A DNA stretch of 64,000 bases from Ryuthela nishihirai (GCA_038380435.1 JAWZYU010000027.1:803156-867155); one strand, 5' to 3'; shown: positions 24,008 through 35,496, numbered from the stretch's first letter. Numbers and translations: made by a program. The notes: generated by a model not told the origin, from the sequence alone.

Positions 24008-26964
24008 GGGCCATTCCATGTCAATTCAACCAGGCCAGTTCGCAGCCCATCACAGATTTCAATGATCTTTGGATAAATGTCAGTACACATAAGATGTCTA
24101 ATTGCCCAAAATATTTTGAGTCAAAAAATATTTTGTAAGGAGTTCTAATTGTTTAACCTAAAGGTTTTTCTTTTTTTTTCTTTGCTTCTATGGTAGATGA
24201 GAAGACCAAACTTGGTATACTGATGTAGAATTGCCTTATTAATTCATCAAAAAATCGAATTTGAAAAATTTAATAGTTTTGAAAAAAACTGAAAAAACTG
24301 AAAATTTTTAAATGTGAAAAAAAAGTGATATGGCCCTATATATTAAAAATTAAAACTGACTTATGTTGTACATTATACTCCATAGAAACGTTGTGTGAAA
24401 TTTGGAGTTTCTTTGATAACGAAAAATATATTTAATTTGTATCAATGTTATCGCTAATGATGCACTTCAGGGGATCGCACTGACACTCTTACGCATGCGC
24501 ACTGACACACAGAGAGGCTGTGCTGCTTGCACTCATGCTCGACTTTGTAACTCCAACCATTCCAACTAGCATTTGGCTGCTACTTACAACTATAATGCTG
24601 CTACTGATAAACATTCATATCCTTTTTTACAGACGAACAAATCAAAAACTCCAATATTCAGAGAGAACAAATTTAACAATACAAATGTTAAGTGATACAT
24701 GGGGTTGATTCAGATTGCGATCGGTAAAAACTGGAACATGTTATTAAATGTTCCAACTTCATATAACTTGAAAACTTAAATTATTATTTATTTTTGGTCA
24801 ACTGTTCTATAATAATTAAGAAAAATATTATTCTGCAATGTTAAAACTGATGGTGTAATCGTGATTACCTCCATTTTTTAGTGTTTTTAGAAAAATATTT
24901 CTTTGCTGATATTATCTGAAGAACTGTGCAAGGCATAAGTGGGTACTGGATGGTTTAATCCAATAATAGAAACTATAATTGTTTTCATTTACTAGACTTC
25001 ACAAAATTAATTCAAGTTGCATAGTACTTGTACTTGGTACTTCTAAAATATATTAAACTATAAAATCAATTCTCTTGATCACTATGTCAGTGACTTAGCC
25101 CTTTTCAGTTTAAGTGATTATATATTCTAATTATTTATAACTAAATTCTTTATTATCAACATATTTTATGATAACATTTATTTCATCAGCAATGAAAATG
25201 ACTTAGTTAAAAAAGAACTAAATTCAAACTTGCATGTGTGCAATTTTTTCTACTCATTAAATTTGAAGAAGCATCTTTGCTTATTTGGACTACATTAACC
25301 CATTAAGCACTTAATTATTATAGAGCAATTGATCAAAAATAAAGCCTAATTTACCGTTTTCAAGTTGAAGAACTGAAGTCGGAACATTTAATAACATATC
25401 CTGGTTTTTACTGATTGCAATCTGGTTACCCTATGTATCACTCAGCATTTCTATTGCTAAATTTGTGTCGTCTAAATATTGGGCTTTTTCATTTGCTCAT
25501 CTGTAAAAAAGGATATAACTTTTATCAATAGCAGCATTATAGGTGTAAGTAGCAGCCAGATACTTATTGGAGTGGTTGGAGTTACAAAGTCGCTGTTGAA
25601 TGCAAGCAGCAACATCAGCCTCGAAGCAATAAACACATTGGTAGCTTCTCTGAGTGCATGAGCATCAGTGTGGTCCCCTGAAGTGCATCATTAGCAATAA
25701 CATTGGTTCAAATTCAAGATATTTTTTTCTTGTTATCAAAGAAATGATCATACTTCAAATTTCGTACATTGTTTTTGTGTAGTATAATGTATAACAAATG
25801 TCAGTTTTAATTTTTTATATTTGGGGCCACATTAATTTTTTTTTTTACATTTTAAAATGGGATCAAATTAAATGTTTACCAAATTAAACTCTGAACCCCC
25901 TAGCACTGTACTCCAAAAAAAAAAATATCAAAAATAGTTGTCAGATACCAAATGATGATAGATCGAAAAACGAAATTTGCATCACTAAAATAACAATGGT
26001 TCCTATTGTTTTAGTAATGCCTGTATTTTAAATACTATGGTTATACCAAATTTAGTAAATGTTCACCAAATGTATAACGCTAAATTTACGTGACAATACT
26101 GCCAACACTTTACTGATTCGTTCTCACTTGGCCTCCGCTCATTAGGGGCGTTTTTTATAATGCAGACGACGGAGTCATTAGATGCAAATAGTAGAACTCA
26201 AAGCACAGAGATGGGATACAAAGATTCATACTCATGAAATTCAACACTTTACGAATTTGTTCTCACTTGGCCTTCGCTCATCAGGGGCATTTTTTATAAT
26301 GTGGCAGGCGGTGTACTGTTCATCTATAGATAATAATACCTTAATAATACCATTCAGAAAAAATGAAAAAGTACAATATACTGGCTGTTCCAATTCTGAA
26401 ACAGCCAATACACCATACTTTTGTAAGGGCCACACTTCGACCAGCGCCCGCCAGTTGGGAAACAAAAAGTTTTTTTAGTGGCAAATAATATTAGAGTAAC
26501 AAGAAGTAAATATCTATTAACACTTTAAGATTAAATATGGTCTAAAATTTGGGTGAACATTTACTATTTTTGGAAAACGAAAGTATTTTTTTTGTATGCA
26601 TGTTTTCATTAAATTTGCTAAGCAGTTAAACACAAGCCTTTTAAAATTTTCATATTTTTGATTTTTCAAAATTATTAATTTTTTTATGAATTAATAAGGC
26701 AAATTTACATTAGTACACCAAGTTTGGTCTTCTCATCTACCATAGGAGCAAAGAAAGAAAAGGAAAAACTTTAGTCACAATCGCAATTTGTATATTTTCC
26801 CCTTAGGTTAAATGATTATAACTCCTTACAAAATTTTTTGACTCAAAATATTTCAGGCAATTAGGCATCTTATGTGTACTAACACTTAATGACCAACGAT
26901 CATTGAAAACTGTGATGGGTGGTGAACTTTTTCCAAAATTTTGGTTGATTTGAAGTGGAATAAC
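24008..26964. mobile_element. 2.96-kb foldback (long inverted repeat) element
   Basis: The left arm (24008-about 24825) reappears reverse-complemented as about 25306-25900 plus 26640-26964. Matches include CCATTCCATGTCAATTCAAC against a mirrored GTTGATTTGAAGTGGAATAA, AATGATGCACTTCAGGGG against its mirror at about 25677-25694, and TCTATAATAATTAAG against its mirror. The unique spacer is about 480 bp. Copy 1 at 5796-5812 shows the empty site TTTCCGAAAATAAAT. The flanks here read TCCGAA (left) and TCTGAA (right), consistent with a 6-bp duplication. Confidence 0.8.
26048..26570. repeat. possible MITE interrupting the right foldback arm
   Basis: The right arm is broken by about 700 bp that the left arm lacks. 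Inside it TTAGTAAATGTTCACCAAAT is mirrored by TTTGGGTGAACATTTACTAT, a weak terminal inverted repeat. Two direct repeats, CTCACTTGGCCTCCGCTCAT (26122) and CTCACTTGGCCTTCGCTCAT (26260), lie between. Confidence 0.4.
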
Positions 26965-27684
26965 TCTGAAAATAAATTTACTGAAATTAAAATTAAGGTT
27001 TAAATATAAAATAGTAAATACTAACTTTGCAAAGAGTATCCAATATGCAGGATCAAAACAATATGGGAGCCACTTATAGCACATGGAATGGAGATAGCAT
27101 GTGTCAGCCATCTGTCTCTTGTTCGACTCAGTGAAGTATAACTAATTAAATGCAGATGCAACCAGAATTTCTGAGAAGGATGTGTTTACTTTCAGTTCCG
27201 ATTTAAAGGCAGGAAAGATGCATAGAATGCTGGGAAAAATGATAAAAAAAATAACTTGGGAATACTGAAATAGGTTTAAGACAGAAAAGAGTGTGAAACA
27301 GAAAAAAAAATGGCGGTACATATTTTGTAATTACTTCCAAAATCTATCGTTTTTAAAAATAGCAGGGGTTTTTTTTGTTGTTAATTTTTAGGAGTTTTTC
27401 AAAAATTTAAGGAAAAATTTGTTGGTAATAGTTCAAATCAAACTTATGAGCTTAAATCAAGGTTGCTTCAGCAAATAGGAATGTTAACAAGCAAATCGAC
27501 AATATCGTTTAGTGTTTCTAAGAAATGGCAATCAAATGGCTTTATAAAATTATTTATATTGTAGTTTAATAAAATATGCATCAAATTAAAGGAATAAAAT
27601 ATTATTTTTAAAGCCTAAGTTATATATTTTTATAAGATATACACCCAATTCTGTTTTTACAGTTTTTTTTTTACACATTTTGAT

Positions 27685-28051
27685 GGGGCGGGGGTGGCTC
27701 AGTCGGTAGCGCGCCAGGCTCATAATCTGCAGTTCCAAGGTTCGAGCCCCAGCTGGGTCAGCGTTGAGATTTATCTCCGCAAAACTCTCCATCCTGCCCA
27801 CAGTCAAGGGGGACACCGATGGGTTTCAAAAGGCTGCCGTCTGTCAGATGGGATGTTAAGCCGTGGCCCCGTGTGCAGGAGAGCCATACCCTGTGCACGC
27901 TGGATGGCCTTGACGGGAGGCTACCATCTGTCTCCTAACAGCTGTTCCAGTGGGTCCCCTCCACAACCTTCTCTGAGCCTTCGGGGTCCTTGTGACCTAG
28001 CCATTTAGCCCATGGTGTGCAAAAAAGTGCTGCTCAGAGTACAACCCAACC
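27685..28051 (+). mobile_element. SINE family 1, complete copy
   Basis: The best-preserved copy. Head: GGGGTGGCTCAGTCGGTAGC (A box), CTCATAATCTGC, GGTTCGAGCCCC (B box). Body: GTTGAGATTTATCTCCGC to TGTGCAAAAAAGTGCTGCTC. Tail: CAACCCAACC. It is 367 bp long with a perfect 11-bp target duplication CACATTTTGAT at 27674-27684 and 28052-28062. The anticodon position reads CAT, so a tRNA-Met-like ancestor is possible. Confidence 0.93.
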
Positions 28052-28696
28052 CACATTTTGATTTAACACGGTTTAGAAAAAAATTCCAATTCTTTTTTAA
28101 CCCTATTTATTTTTATCTAACATGGTTCATATGGTGCCTTTTTAAAAATCTCCATTTGAATATAATTCTGAAAAAATATTCTATTCAAGAAAAAATTCCT
28201 AGAGTTTACATTTATGACAAAGATGCCGCTTTTATGATCACATTTTGTGCACTAAAATCCCCAAAATAAAAACTACACAACAAGTTTTCTCTATTTTATT
28301 CTCTATTTTATGGAAAAATTATGCAAAACCTACTTCATTCAGAATAAAGTGTCAACATTGAGTTCCGGGAATTCCCCTCAATTTTTACCTTCAACACATA
28401 CATTATTCTTGGTCTCTCATTTTGTGTTTAAAGTTAGAAGTTTTTAGATATTTTATAGAAGAAATCGGGAAAATTTTCGCTTTTTGAAGTTTTTAAGTGA
28501 TGAAAGTGATTTAATTTCGATCTTACACAAACAGATGCATCTATTGTCAGAAAGTGACAATGAATAAAATCTATTTAATAAGCATATGTAAGTCATTTTT
28601 TTTGCACTTTTGTATTCTTGAATTAGTGGCATATTATTTTCTTTATGAAGGATAATCTACTTTATATATGTACATATAATTATCTTTATAAGTTTA

Positions 28697-28830
28697 TAAA
28701 ATAAAAAATGTGTTGCTGAGGTCCTGCCATCCTCTCAGATCTTCTACTGTGGCATATAAACTGATAGGCTCCTGTCAGACCTCTGTGGCAAGCAGCTGCT
28801 TGAGGGGGTATTTATTTATTATTTTTTATT
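28697..28830 (+). mobile_element. SINE family 2, 5'-truncated
   Basis: Begins within the body at TGCTGAGGTCCTGCCATCC and runs through GGCATATAAACTGATAGG and CAAGCAGCTGCTTGAGGGGG to a TATT-repeat tail. The tRNA-like head is absent. Confidence 0.75.
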
Positions 28831-29470
28831 TAAATGAATAAAGATTTAATTAAAGATTTTGTTATGATTTGTGTGAAAACAACTGATTTTTTGTACTGGG
28901 TTTTCACGTCTGGAACCAATCTTCTGTTTTTTCATATGCACTGTATTTTTTTTTACACTGTGTTTTTGGGAACCTATCTACTGTGTAAAAACAGAATTAA
29001 GTGTATATAAAAAAAAATTACATCGGCAATTTTTAAAAAAACGATTTTTTTTAGTTGTGCTAAAACGGTATACATAAGTCCTTGGCATCTCATTTCTGAT
29101 TCTCTGAACGTATACAGATGACATGGACACTGGGAGGGTTAATTAACTCTACTATTATTAGAATTTACTATTGCTACTAAATTAAATAAAAATTTAAATT
29201 TGTCATCTGTCTGTCCATCTGTTATACATTCAGCAGTTTTGTTTTTAGAGATATATGAAAAAGAGATTATATTAAAAAAAATTGAAGCACCATCTGCCTA
29301 ACCAATTTTCATCACTAGTTTTTCCTCTGTTTATTACCAAACCTACTCTATTACCAGTCTCATCAACAGCCCTAATGAAAGAATTCATCTGGAAAAGAAA
29401 GCATCCACATCATTAGCCAACAGGGCCAAATCATCCGTATAATCTAAATCAGAAATTTTGATCTCTAGAC

Positions 29471-29615
29471 CAGCAGTTCCCAACTTGGGGTCCACAAGAA
29501 ATTATCTTTTGAGGCAGTTAAACAATTAAAATGTGGCAGATCCCTGCAAAGGGATTTGCTATATTTTTCAAATTAAAATAAGGGTCCTCCACTTTCAGAA
29601 GATTGGAAACTGCTG
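29471..29615. mobile_element. hAT-like MITE in LINE copy B
   Basis: The ends are CAGCAGTTCCCAACTT and its near mirror AAGATTGGAAACTGCTG, typical of hAT elements (CAG...CTG). Flanked by 8-bp direct repeats CTCTAGAC (29463-29470) and CTCTGGAC (29616-29623). The intact LINE has no such sequence at the matching point (about 52210). Confidence 0.8.
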
Positions 29616-30036
29616 CTCTGGACCATTTAAAGCCAAAATCTTTTCCTTGCAAAGAATTTTGCATAACATAATAACCAGATTAAAGAAAAAGGGAGATAAA
29701 ATGCACCCTTGTATAACTGCACTAGTAATGCTAAATCAATTGCTACAAACCTTACTAGCTCTCGCACATGACTCAGTGTTATTATAGAAAGCTTTCATTA
29801 CACAAACTAACTTGTCGGTTATTCCATATGATCTAACGATCAACCACAAATTATGGTGATCAACAGAGTCAAAAACTGTTTTGAAATCAACAAAGCTAGT
29901 AATCAAAGGTTTTTGAAACTAAACATTGCTCAAGAATCTGCCTGTGAAAAAATCTGTTCTACACATCCCCTATGACTTCTGAATCCACATAGCTCATCAC
30001 GCAATTGTCCATCAACCAGATTCTTAAATCTATTAA

Positions 30037-30864
30037 CCCTTCCCAGGTCCCACTATTTTTTCACTCCAATCTGGCAAAAAAAAAATTAACTTTAGAATTT
30101 TTTTGCCAAATAACTAATGAAAGGAATTATGACAGGTTATTTGCCAAATTAATCAGATGAAACATTAATATAATTAACATTAATAGATGAAATTATTATA
30201 ATGCACATGAATTGAAAAGCGATTTTTTTTTTCTCCATACCATACTTTGAGAAAAGTCCAGGCTTTTTGCAGAGTCCAATAAACAAGTCAACTTGAAAAT
30301 ATTTTTAATAAATAACTAATCAACAGAAATAGACCTATTTCTGTTATATGCCAAATTAAAGAGAATTCTGAAATTTATTGAAATAAAAAATATAAACCTT
30401 ATAGTAACATATTAATTTTAATAACATTTTTACAGTGATATACCAAAAAAATTACATATTTCATAATTACTTCCAAAATCTTTCATTTTCAAAAATAGTT
30501 TTTTGTTGTTAATTTTTAGATTTTCGAAACTTTAAGGAAAAATGTTAATAATGGTTGAAATCGAACTTGTGAACTAATCAGGTTATTGCTTCAATTCAAT
30601 ACAGAGTAACGTTAACAAACAAATCAGAAATATCGTATAGCTCTTGTAAAATATGGCAATCAGATGGCTTTAACAAATTATTTGCATTGTAGTTTAATAA
30701 AATATGCATGAAATTAAAAAATAAAGTATAATTTTTCAAGCTTGAATTATGTATTTTTTAAAGATATATGTAAGAAAATCTTTAAACGGCAATTAAAAAA
30801 AAAAACTTTGAAGTTTCGTATGTTATGCAAAAAATATCGACAGACATCCTTGATCCAGGAAGGG
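30037..30864. mobile_element. piggyBac-like non-autonomous element, copy 3 (compact)
   Basis: TTAA (30033-30036) then CCCTTCCCAGGTCC on the left; GGATCAAGG-type mirror TGATCCAGGAAGGG then ATAA (30865-30868, a decayed TTAA) on the right. At 828 bp it is the shortest two-ended copy. The intact LINE at 52630-52642 reads CTATTAAGCACAATC at the same place, a paralogous empty site with a single TTAA. This proves insertion with TTAA duplication. Confidence 0.9.
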
Positions 30865-31616
30865 ATAAGTATAATCATGCAAAGAACTTTAGCTGAAACA
30901 GAAAGTAAACTAATTTCCCTATAATTATCACAAGAACTGCGATCACCTTTTTTTAAAAAAAAATAGGGATAATAATAGCTCTAGTAAAATCCTTAGGAAC
31001 AATACTTTTATCATAAAAAAAATATTCAAAATTTCAGTTCATGTGGCAACATGAGTGTTCCCAGCTCTAAGCATTTCAGTGGTGATTACATCCACCCCTG
31101 GGGATTTATGTGCAGTTTTAATTTAGAGATAGCCAAAGTGACTTCAGAATGTGATATAGGGCCATCATTAAAGCCAGTAATGCATCTATCCTCATTACAA
31201 ACAATGGGAGTAGAAATAATCATATTATTTAGAACATCTCTGAAATGCTCAGCCCACCTAGCCATCACAGAATCCTCACCTTCAACCATTTTACCAGTTT
31301 ATCTAAATCCCTGTGTAGCTGTCTGTTTCTTCCCACACAAAACACTAACTATCTGGTACAATCCCTAGATGTTGTGCTGTCTAACTGCTTCATCTGCTTT
31401 ATCAGCCAGGTTATCAAGCCAAAGATTCTTATCAGATGTTAACTGATCCTTTGCACATTTATTAAGCCCATTGTAATGCTGTCTGTTAGAACTAGTAGGG
31501 TCTTGATTCATATTGATATGAATTCAAACAGATGAGCACTGAGCGTGAGTTAAAAAAAATAGTAGTATTTAATAATTATTTATACAAGAAGTATGGGAAT
31601 TTAAATATGGAACTAA

Positions 31617-31815
31617 ATATAAAAATAAATAAATACCCCCTCAAGCAGCTGCTTGCCACAGAGGTCTGACAGAAGCCTGCCAGTTTATATGCCACAGTAG
31701 AAGATCTGAGAGGATGGCAGGACCTCATCAGAAAAACAACACAAACATCTATGCATTACCCGGGGCTCGAACCCAGATTTCTTAGGTCAGTAGCCAAACA
31801 TGCTAACCACGCTTA
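31617..31815 (-). mobile_element. SINE family 2, most complete copy
   Basis: Minus-strand reading: GGTTAGCATGTTTGGCTACT (A-box region), CTGGGTTCGAGCCCCGGG (B box), body CTGATGAGGTCCTGCCATCC and GGCATATAAACTGGCAGG, CAAGCAGCTGCTTGAGGGGG, then a TATTTATT tail. This gives the tRNA head of the family. Confidence 0.8.
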
Positions 31816-32154
31816 TGACTATTCACTACTTTCTATTGACAAATGTTAATAGAACATAACATTCCACTATCCTTAACATGACATTTAAATTAACAAGTCT
31901 TAAGAGTCTAACTATCTTAATTGAGTAGCAAGCACATTATCAAACAATTCTCTACTTAGTAACAACAGGTTACATAAATCAATTATTAGTAAAACCTACT
32001 TTGTTTACAAGAATACCAAGTATTTTCTTTAAATTATATTATGACCTTACGTCTTATTCATGCCACTCCTGCCTTCTATTATGTAGTAGTGCAACTTTGT
32101 AAGAAAGAACATAACTTCTCTCTTTTATTCTTGAATATACTCAATTCACTACTT

Positions 32155-32490
32155 TTCCCAGGTTCGAGACCCAGCTGGGTCAGTGTTGAGATTTATCTCC
32201 GCAAAATTCCCCACCCTGCCCACAGTCAGGAGGGGACACCAATGGGCATGGAAAGGCTGCTGTCTGTCAGATGGGACGTTAAGCCATCGCCCGTGTGCGG
32301 GAGAGCCATACCCTGTGCGCGTTAAAGAACACACTTGGTGGCTTTGACGGGAGGCTACCATCTGTCTCCCAACGGCTGTTCCAGTGGGTGCCCTCCCCCA
32401 ACCTTCTCTGAGCCTTCAGGGTCCATGTGACCTGGCCATTTAGCCCATGGTGTGCAAAAAAGTGCCGCTCAGAGGTAAAACAACACAACC
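32155..32490 (+). mobile_element. SINE family 1, 5'-truncated
   Basis: Starts at the B box (TTCCCAGGTTCGAGACCC) and is otherwise full to the CAACACAACC tail. Perfect 13-bp target duplication CAATTCACTACTT at 32142-32154 and 32491-32503. Confidence 0.93.
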
Positions 32491-33603
32491 CAATTCACTA
32501 CTTGACACTGACTGGAGACATCTCCTTCATGATAAACACAAATAGTAGTTATAAAACAACACTCAAGCTGACTAATCACACACAATACCAAATCAACTCT
32601 TCTTTTCAATTCACCAAACACAACTGAATATCCTTTGAGTCAAATCAGGATTACAAGTCATCGTTTCTGTAATTCTCACACTGAAGCACACGTGTGATTC
32701 AAAATGTTGCATCATATCACAAGTTATTGTAGCACATTCATCTGTCGTAACAATATTATTCCTACACTTTTTTCTGGAAATAAGTTCCATAGCCTTATCA
32801 TTCAAATAATTTTGTTTCCTCTGTTCCTTTTTAAGCAAAAAAGTACTGTTGGTCTCAAGAAAAGCATGTTTAAACTAATCCCATTCTTTCTCAACTTCAG
32901 CAGTAAGCAAATCACAATTGTCATAATGATTAATTAGCTTATCATGGTATGCTTTTGCTACATCTGGGTTTTTCAAAGTTTCAGTGTTAAAAGTAATTCT
33001 TTTAATCATAGCACAACATTTCTTAAGCTTCTGTTGCAAGACACTTTTGACCAGGTAATGGTCAGACCCAATTTCACCACCCTTGTATGATCTGGTATTC
33101 CTAACTGAATTAGCCCATTTGGTATTAAAATTCAAATATAATTTATCATATTCCTGTGCAACCCATCAGGTAAAACCCATGTGTATTTATAAATGTCTCG
33201 GTGCTTATAGTAAGTATTTGTTACTCGCAAGCCATTAAGTTTACTTACCTATAGGAGACATTTCCATTGGAACTACCAATGCCAAAGGGATTTAAACTCC
33301 TGCCCATAAGTCAGAGTCGGTACCAACTCTAGCATTGAAGTCACCTAGCACAAGAGAAATATCTCCTTCACAGAATTCAAAATATCCTGAAGCTGTCTAA
33401 AATTTATCCTTCTCATTCTCACCAGAGTCCTCTATGGTAACATGACAACAGATGACATTAAAGTCTTTAATTTTTGTTTTAAATTTTGCTGTAAGAAATT
33501 TTTCATTAATGCAGTTATATCCTAGAAGAGCATCACTAGCATGTCTGCTGAGAAGCAAACCCACACTTTGGAGATGCTTTCCATCCTCCCTCCCTGAAAA
33601 GAG

Positions 33604-33875
33604 GCCCACAGTCAGTAGGGGACACCGATGGGCTTGGAAAGGCTGTCGTCCGTTGGATGAGACGTTAAGCCATGGCCCCATGTTTGGGAGAGCCATAACC
33701 TGTGCACATTAAAGAACATGCTAGATGGCCTTGACGGGAGGCTACCATCTGTCTCCCAACAGCTGTTTCAGTGGGTCCCTTCCCCCAACCTTCTCTGAGC
33801 CTTCAGGGTCCATGTGACCTGGCCATTTAGCCCATTATGTGCAAAAAAGTGCTGCCCAGAGTTAAAACAACCCAA
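33604..33875 (+). mobile_element. SINE family 1, 5'-truncated, in LINE copy B
   Basis: Starts mid-body (GCCCACAGTCAGTAGGGGAC) and ends CAACCCAA. Perfect 12-bp duplication CCCTGAAAAGAG at 33592-33603 and 33876-33887. Truncation with an intact duplication shows LINE-type target-primed insertion. Confidence 0.93.
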
Positions 33876-35496
33876 CCCTGAAAAGAGAAATTTATAGTTA
33901 TTTTTAAGTATCTCAACTTTACCTATCCATCTGGTCTCTTGCAAGCCTAGGATATCTGGGTTATAATGCTGGAATTCCTGTGTGATGACATCAAGAGAAT
34001 AAATAATCTCTATGTAACGTTCTCACATTCCACATACTTTGCAGAAAGAAAGTGATTAGTAGGATTTTTAAAGCAACTTGGTTTATTGAGATAGGTAGGA
34101 TGAACAAAAACAGCCTTCTGATCGTAGGCATGGGGCAAAGACCTGTTCCTCCTCCATTAAAGGCTGAAGTCACCAATGCTGGTAGGAACTTCAGGCACCA
34201 TCTTTTCAAGTGGACCTCTTCAAGAGCCATATGACCTGCCTGAGACATTACTACAATTTATGATTGATGATGCCCAACTGGCTAAGTGAGAGTTCAGGTA
34301 CCTGTGATGTCCTCTGATCAGGATTAATTCCACCAGCTAATATAAGGTATCCCATTCCTAATGTTTCTTTAGGGCTGGCAACCCACAAGCAAAGAAGAAA
34401 ATACAGTGGCAGATTGTCTCTCAACAGAAACCCACCAGTGCAGCAAGTCCAGGATCCATAATCAAGCTCAAAGCCATAAATCAGTCCAGTGTAATAGGTA
34501 AAATGGTCAGCACCAGTACCTTGTGAAGTTGATCAGTTCAGTAAGCCACACTGATCCGGCATCTCCCCCCCCCCCCCCCTTCCATTTCCTTCCAAAACAA
34601 AATATCATTTGAAAGGTTTGCACCACAGGAAGGTGGGTCGGACATTAGGTACTGGCTTGGCCAGTTCTCTGCATCATCACTGGGGAACACAACTCTTTCC
34701 AGTTTATGCCTAGCTCCATTTAGAGACCAACATAATCACTTTATTTTATTTTTTTATCATCTTATTTCCATAGATTTCTTAAAAAACTTTAAAATTGAAC
34801 TATCATTTTAATAAAATTCTCTTCATTAAGTTTGCATTCTTAATGATTCTCAATATTTATATTTACCATAATACTTTACAACTTCCTGTTTCATAATCCA
34901 TTAAATAATCTGTTCTATAATATCTATAAATAATCTGTTCTATACTATCTGTTGTCTTATAATCCATTAAATAATCTCTATAATTAAACTCTGGGATATC
35001 ATCAGAATTTTTGGACAGGAAATAGATTAAAATGTGATGGATGGGAAGCTTATAGGAGCTCCTCAACTTTGCACTTCCTGCTATTCCAGTTGGAGAGGAG
35101 AGCTTGCTGGGGGAACAGAAACCCCACAATCTCCTGATAACATATCTGGTGCTCTGGCAGCTGATCAAGTTCTCTTTTAGTTTAGATGTTATTGTCTTAT
35201 TCCAATTAGGGTTGGGAGCTGTTTATGTGTGCAGTAGGAGACATCTGTCAGAATTGACTTTTTACTACTCGCCATGCATCCTCTGAGTGGCATTATTTTT
35301 TTTACCAAATATTCATCTGCCTTTTGCTTATGATATAATTACTAATATATTTGCATGATCACAATTAATTATATAGAATCTCATTGATTTACTAACTTCA
35401 ATCACTATCTGGCTGTTTCAATAGGTGTATGAGAAATATTGCCATGTGCAGGGTAGGATCTGAACTCGATACTGCCTGATGTCTAACAGACCTACC

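Larger units (their letters stand above)
27637..29004. mobile_element. TA-flanked inverted-repeat element inside copy 2
   Basis: The left end reads CACCCAATTCTGTTTTTACAG; the right end is the mirror CTGTGTAAAAACAGAATTAA GTG. TATA lies outside both ends. Copies 1 and 3 of the surrounding family are continuous at this place, so it is an insertion. No coding capacity is visible; two SINEs have inserted into it. Confidence 0.55.
22445..29138. mobile_element. piggyBac-like non-autonomous element, copy 2 (nested)
   Basis: TTAA (22441-22444) then CCCTTCCAGTGTCC on the left; GGACACTGGGAGGG then TTAA (29139-29142) on the right. It is colinear with copy 1 (ATATCCACAGCAACAAGTTG at 23910 matches 5710). 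It has an extra segment of about 1 kb near 22620-23690 that copy 1 lacks, a foldback insertion (24008-26964), and a TA-flanked inverted-repeat insertion (27637-29004) with two SINEs. Confidence 0.85.
31515..32752. mobile_element. unidentified insertion in LINE copy B
   Basis: The LINE sequence stops after GGGTCTTGATTCA and resumes near TTATTCCTACAC. The block between begins TATTGATATG and ends TAACAATA, weakly inverted. It contains SINE copies at 31617-31815 and 32155-32490. Without them about 700 bp remain with no coding; a solo LTR or a non-autonomous DNA element are both possible. Confidence 0.4.
29286..34725 (-). mobile_element. RTE-type LINE copy B, decayed and multiply interrupted
   Basis: Colinear with the intact LINE from its YADD region (29440) through the endonuclease (33400-34000) to the 5' UTR (34100-34725). 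It lacks the 3' end. Insertions: hAT-like MITE (29471-29615), piggyBac-like copy 3 (30037-30864), an unidentified 1.2-kb block (31515-32752) with two SINEs, and a truncated SINE (33604-33875). The coding frame is broken throughout; readable pieces include DALLGYNCINEKFLTAKF at about 33500-33550. Confidence 0.85.

Noticed and set aside
27694..28008. 104-codon + strand frame and similar frames in other SINE copies
   Set aside because: Chance open frames in the SINE body; they recur because the SINE recurs.
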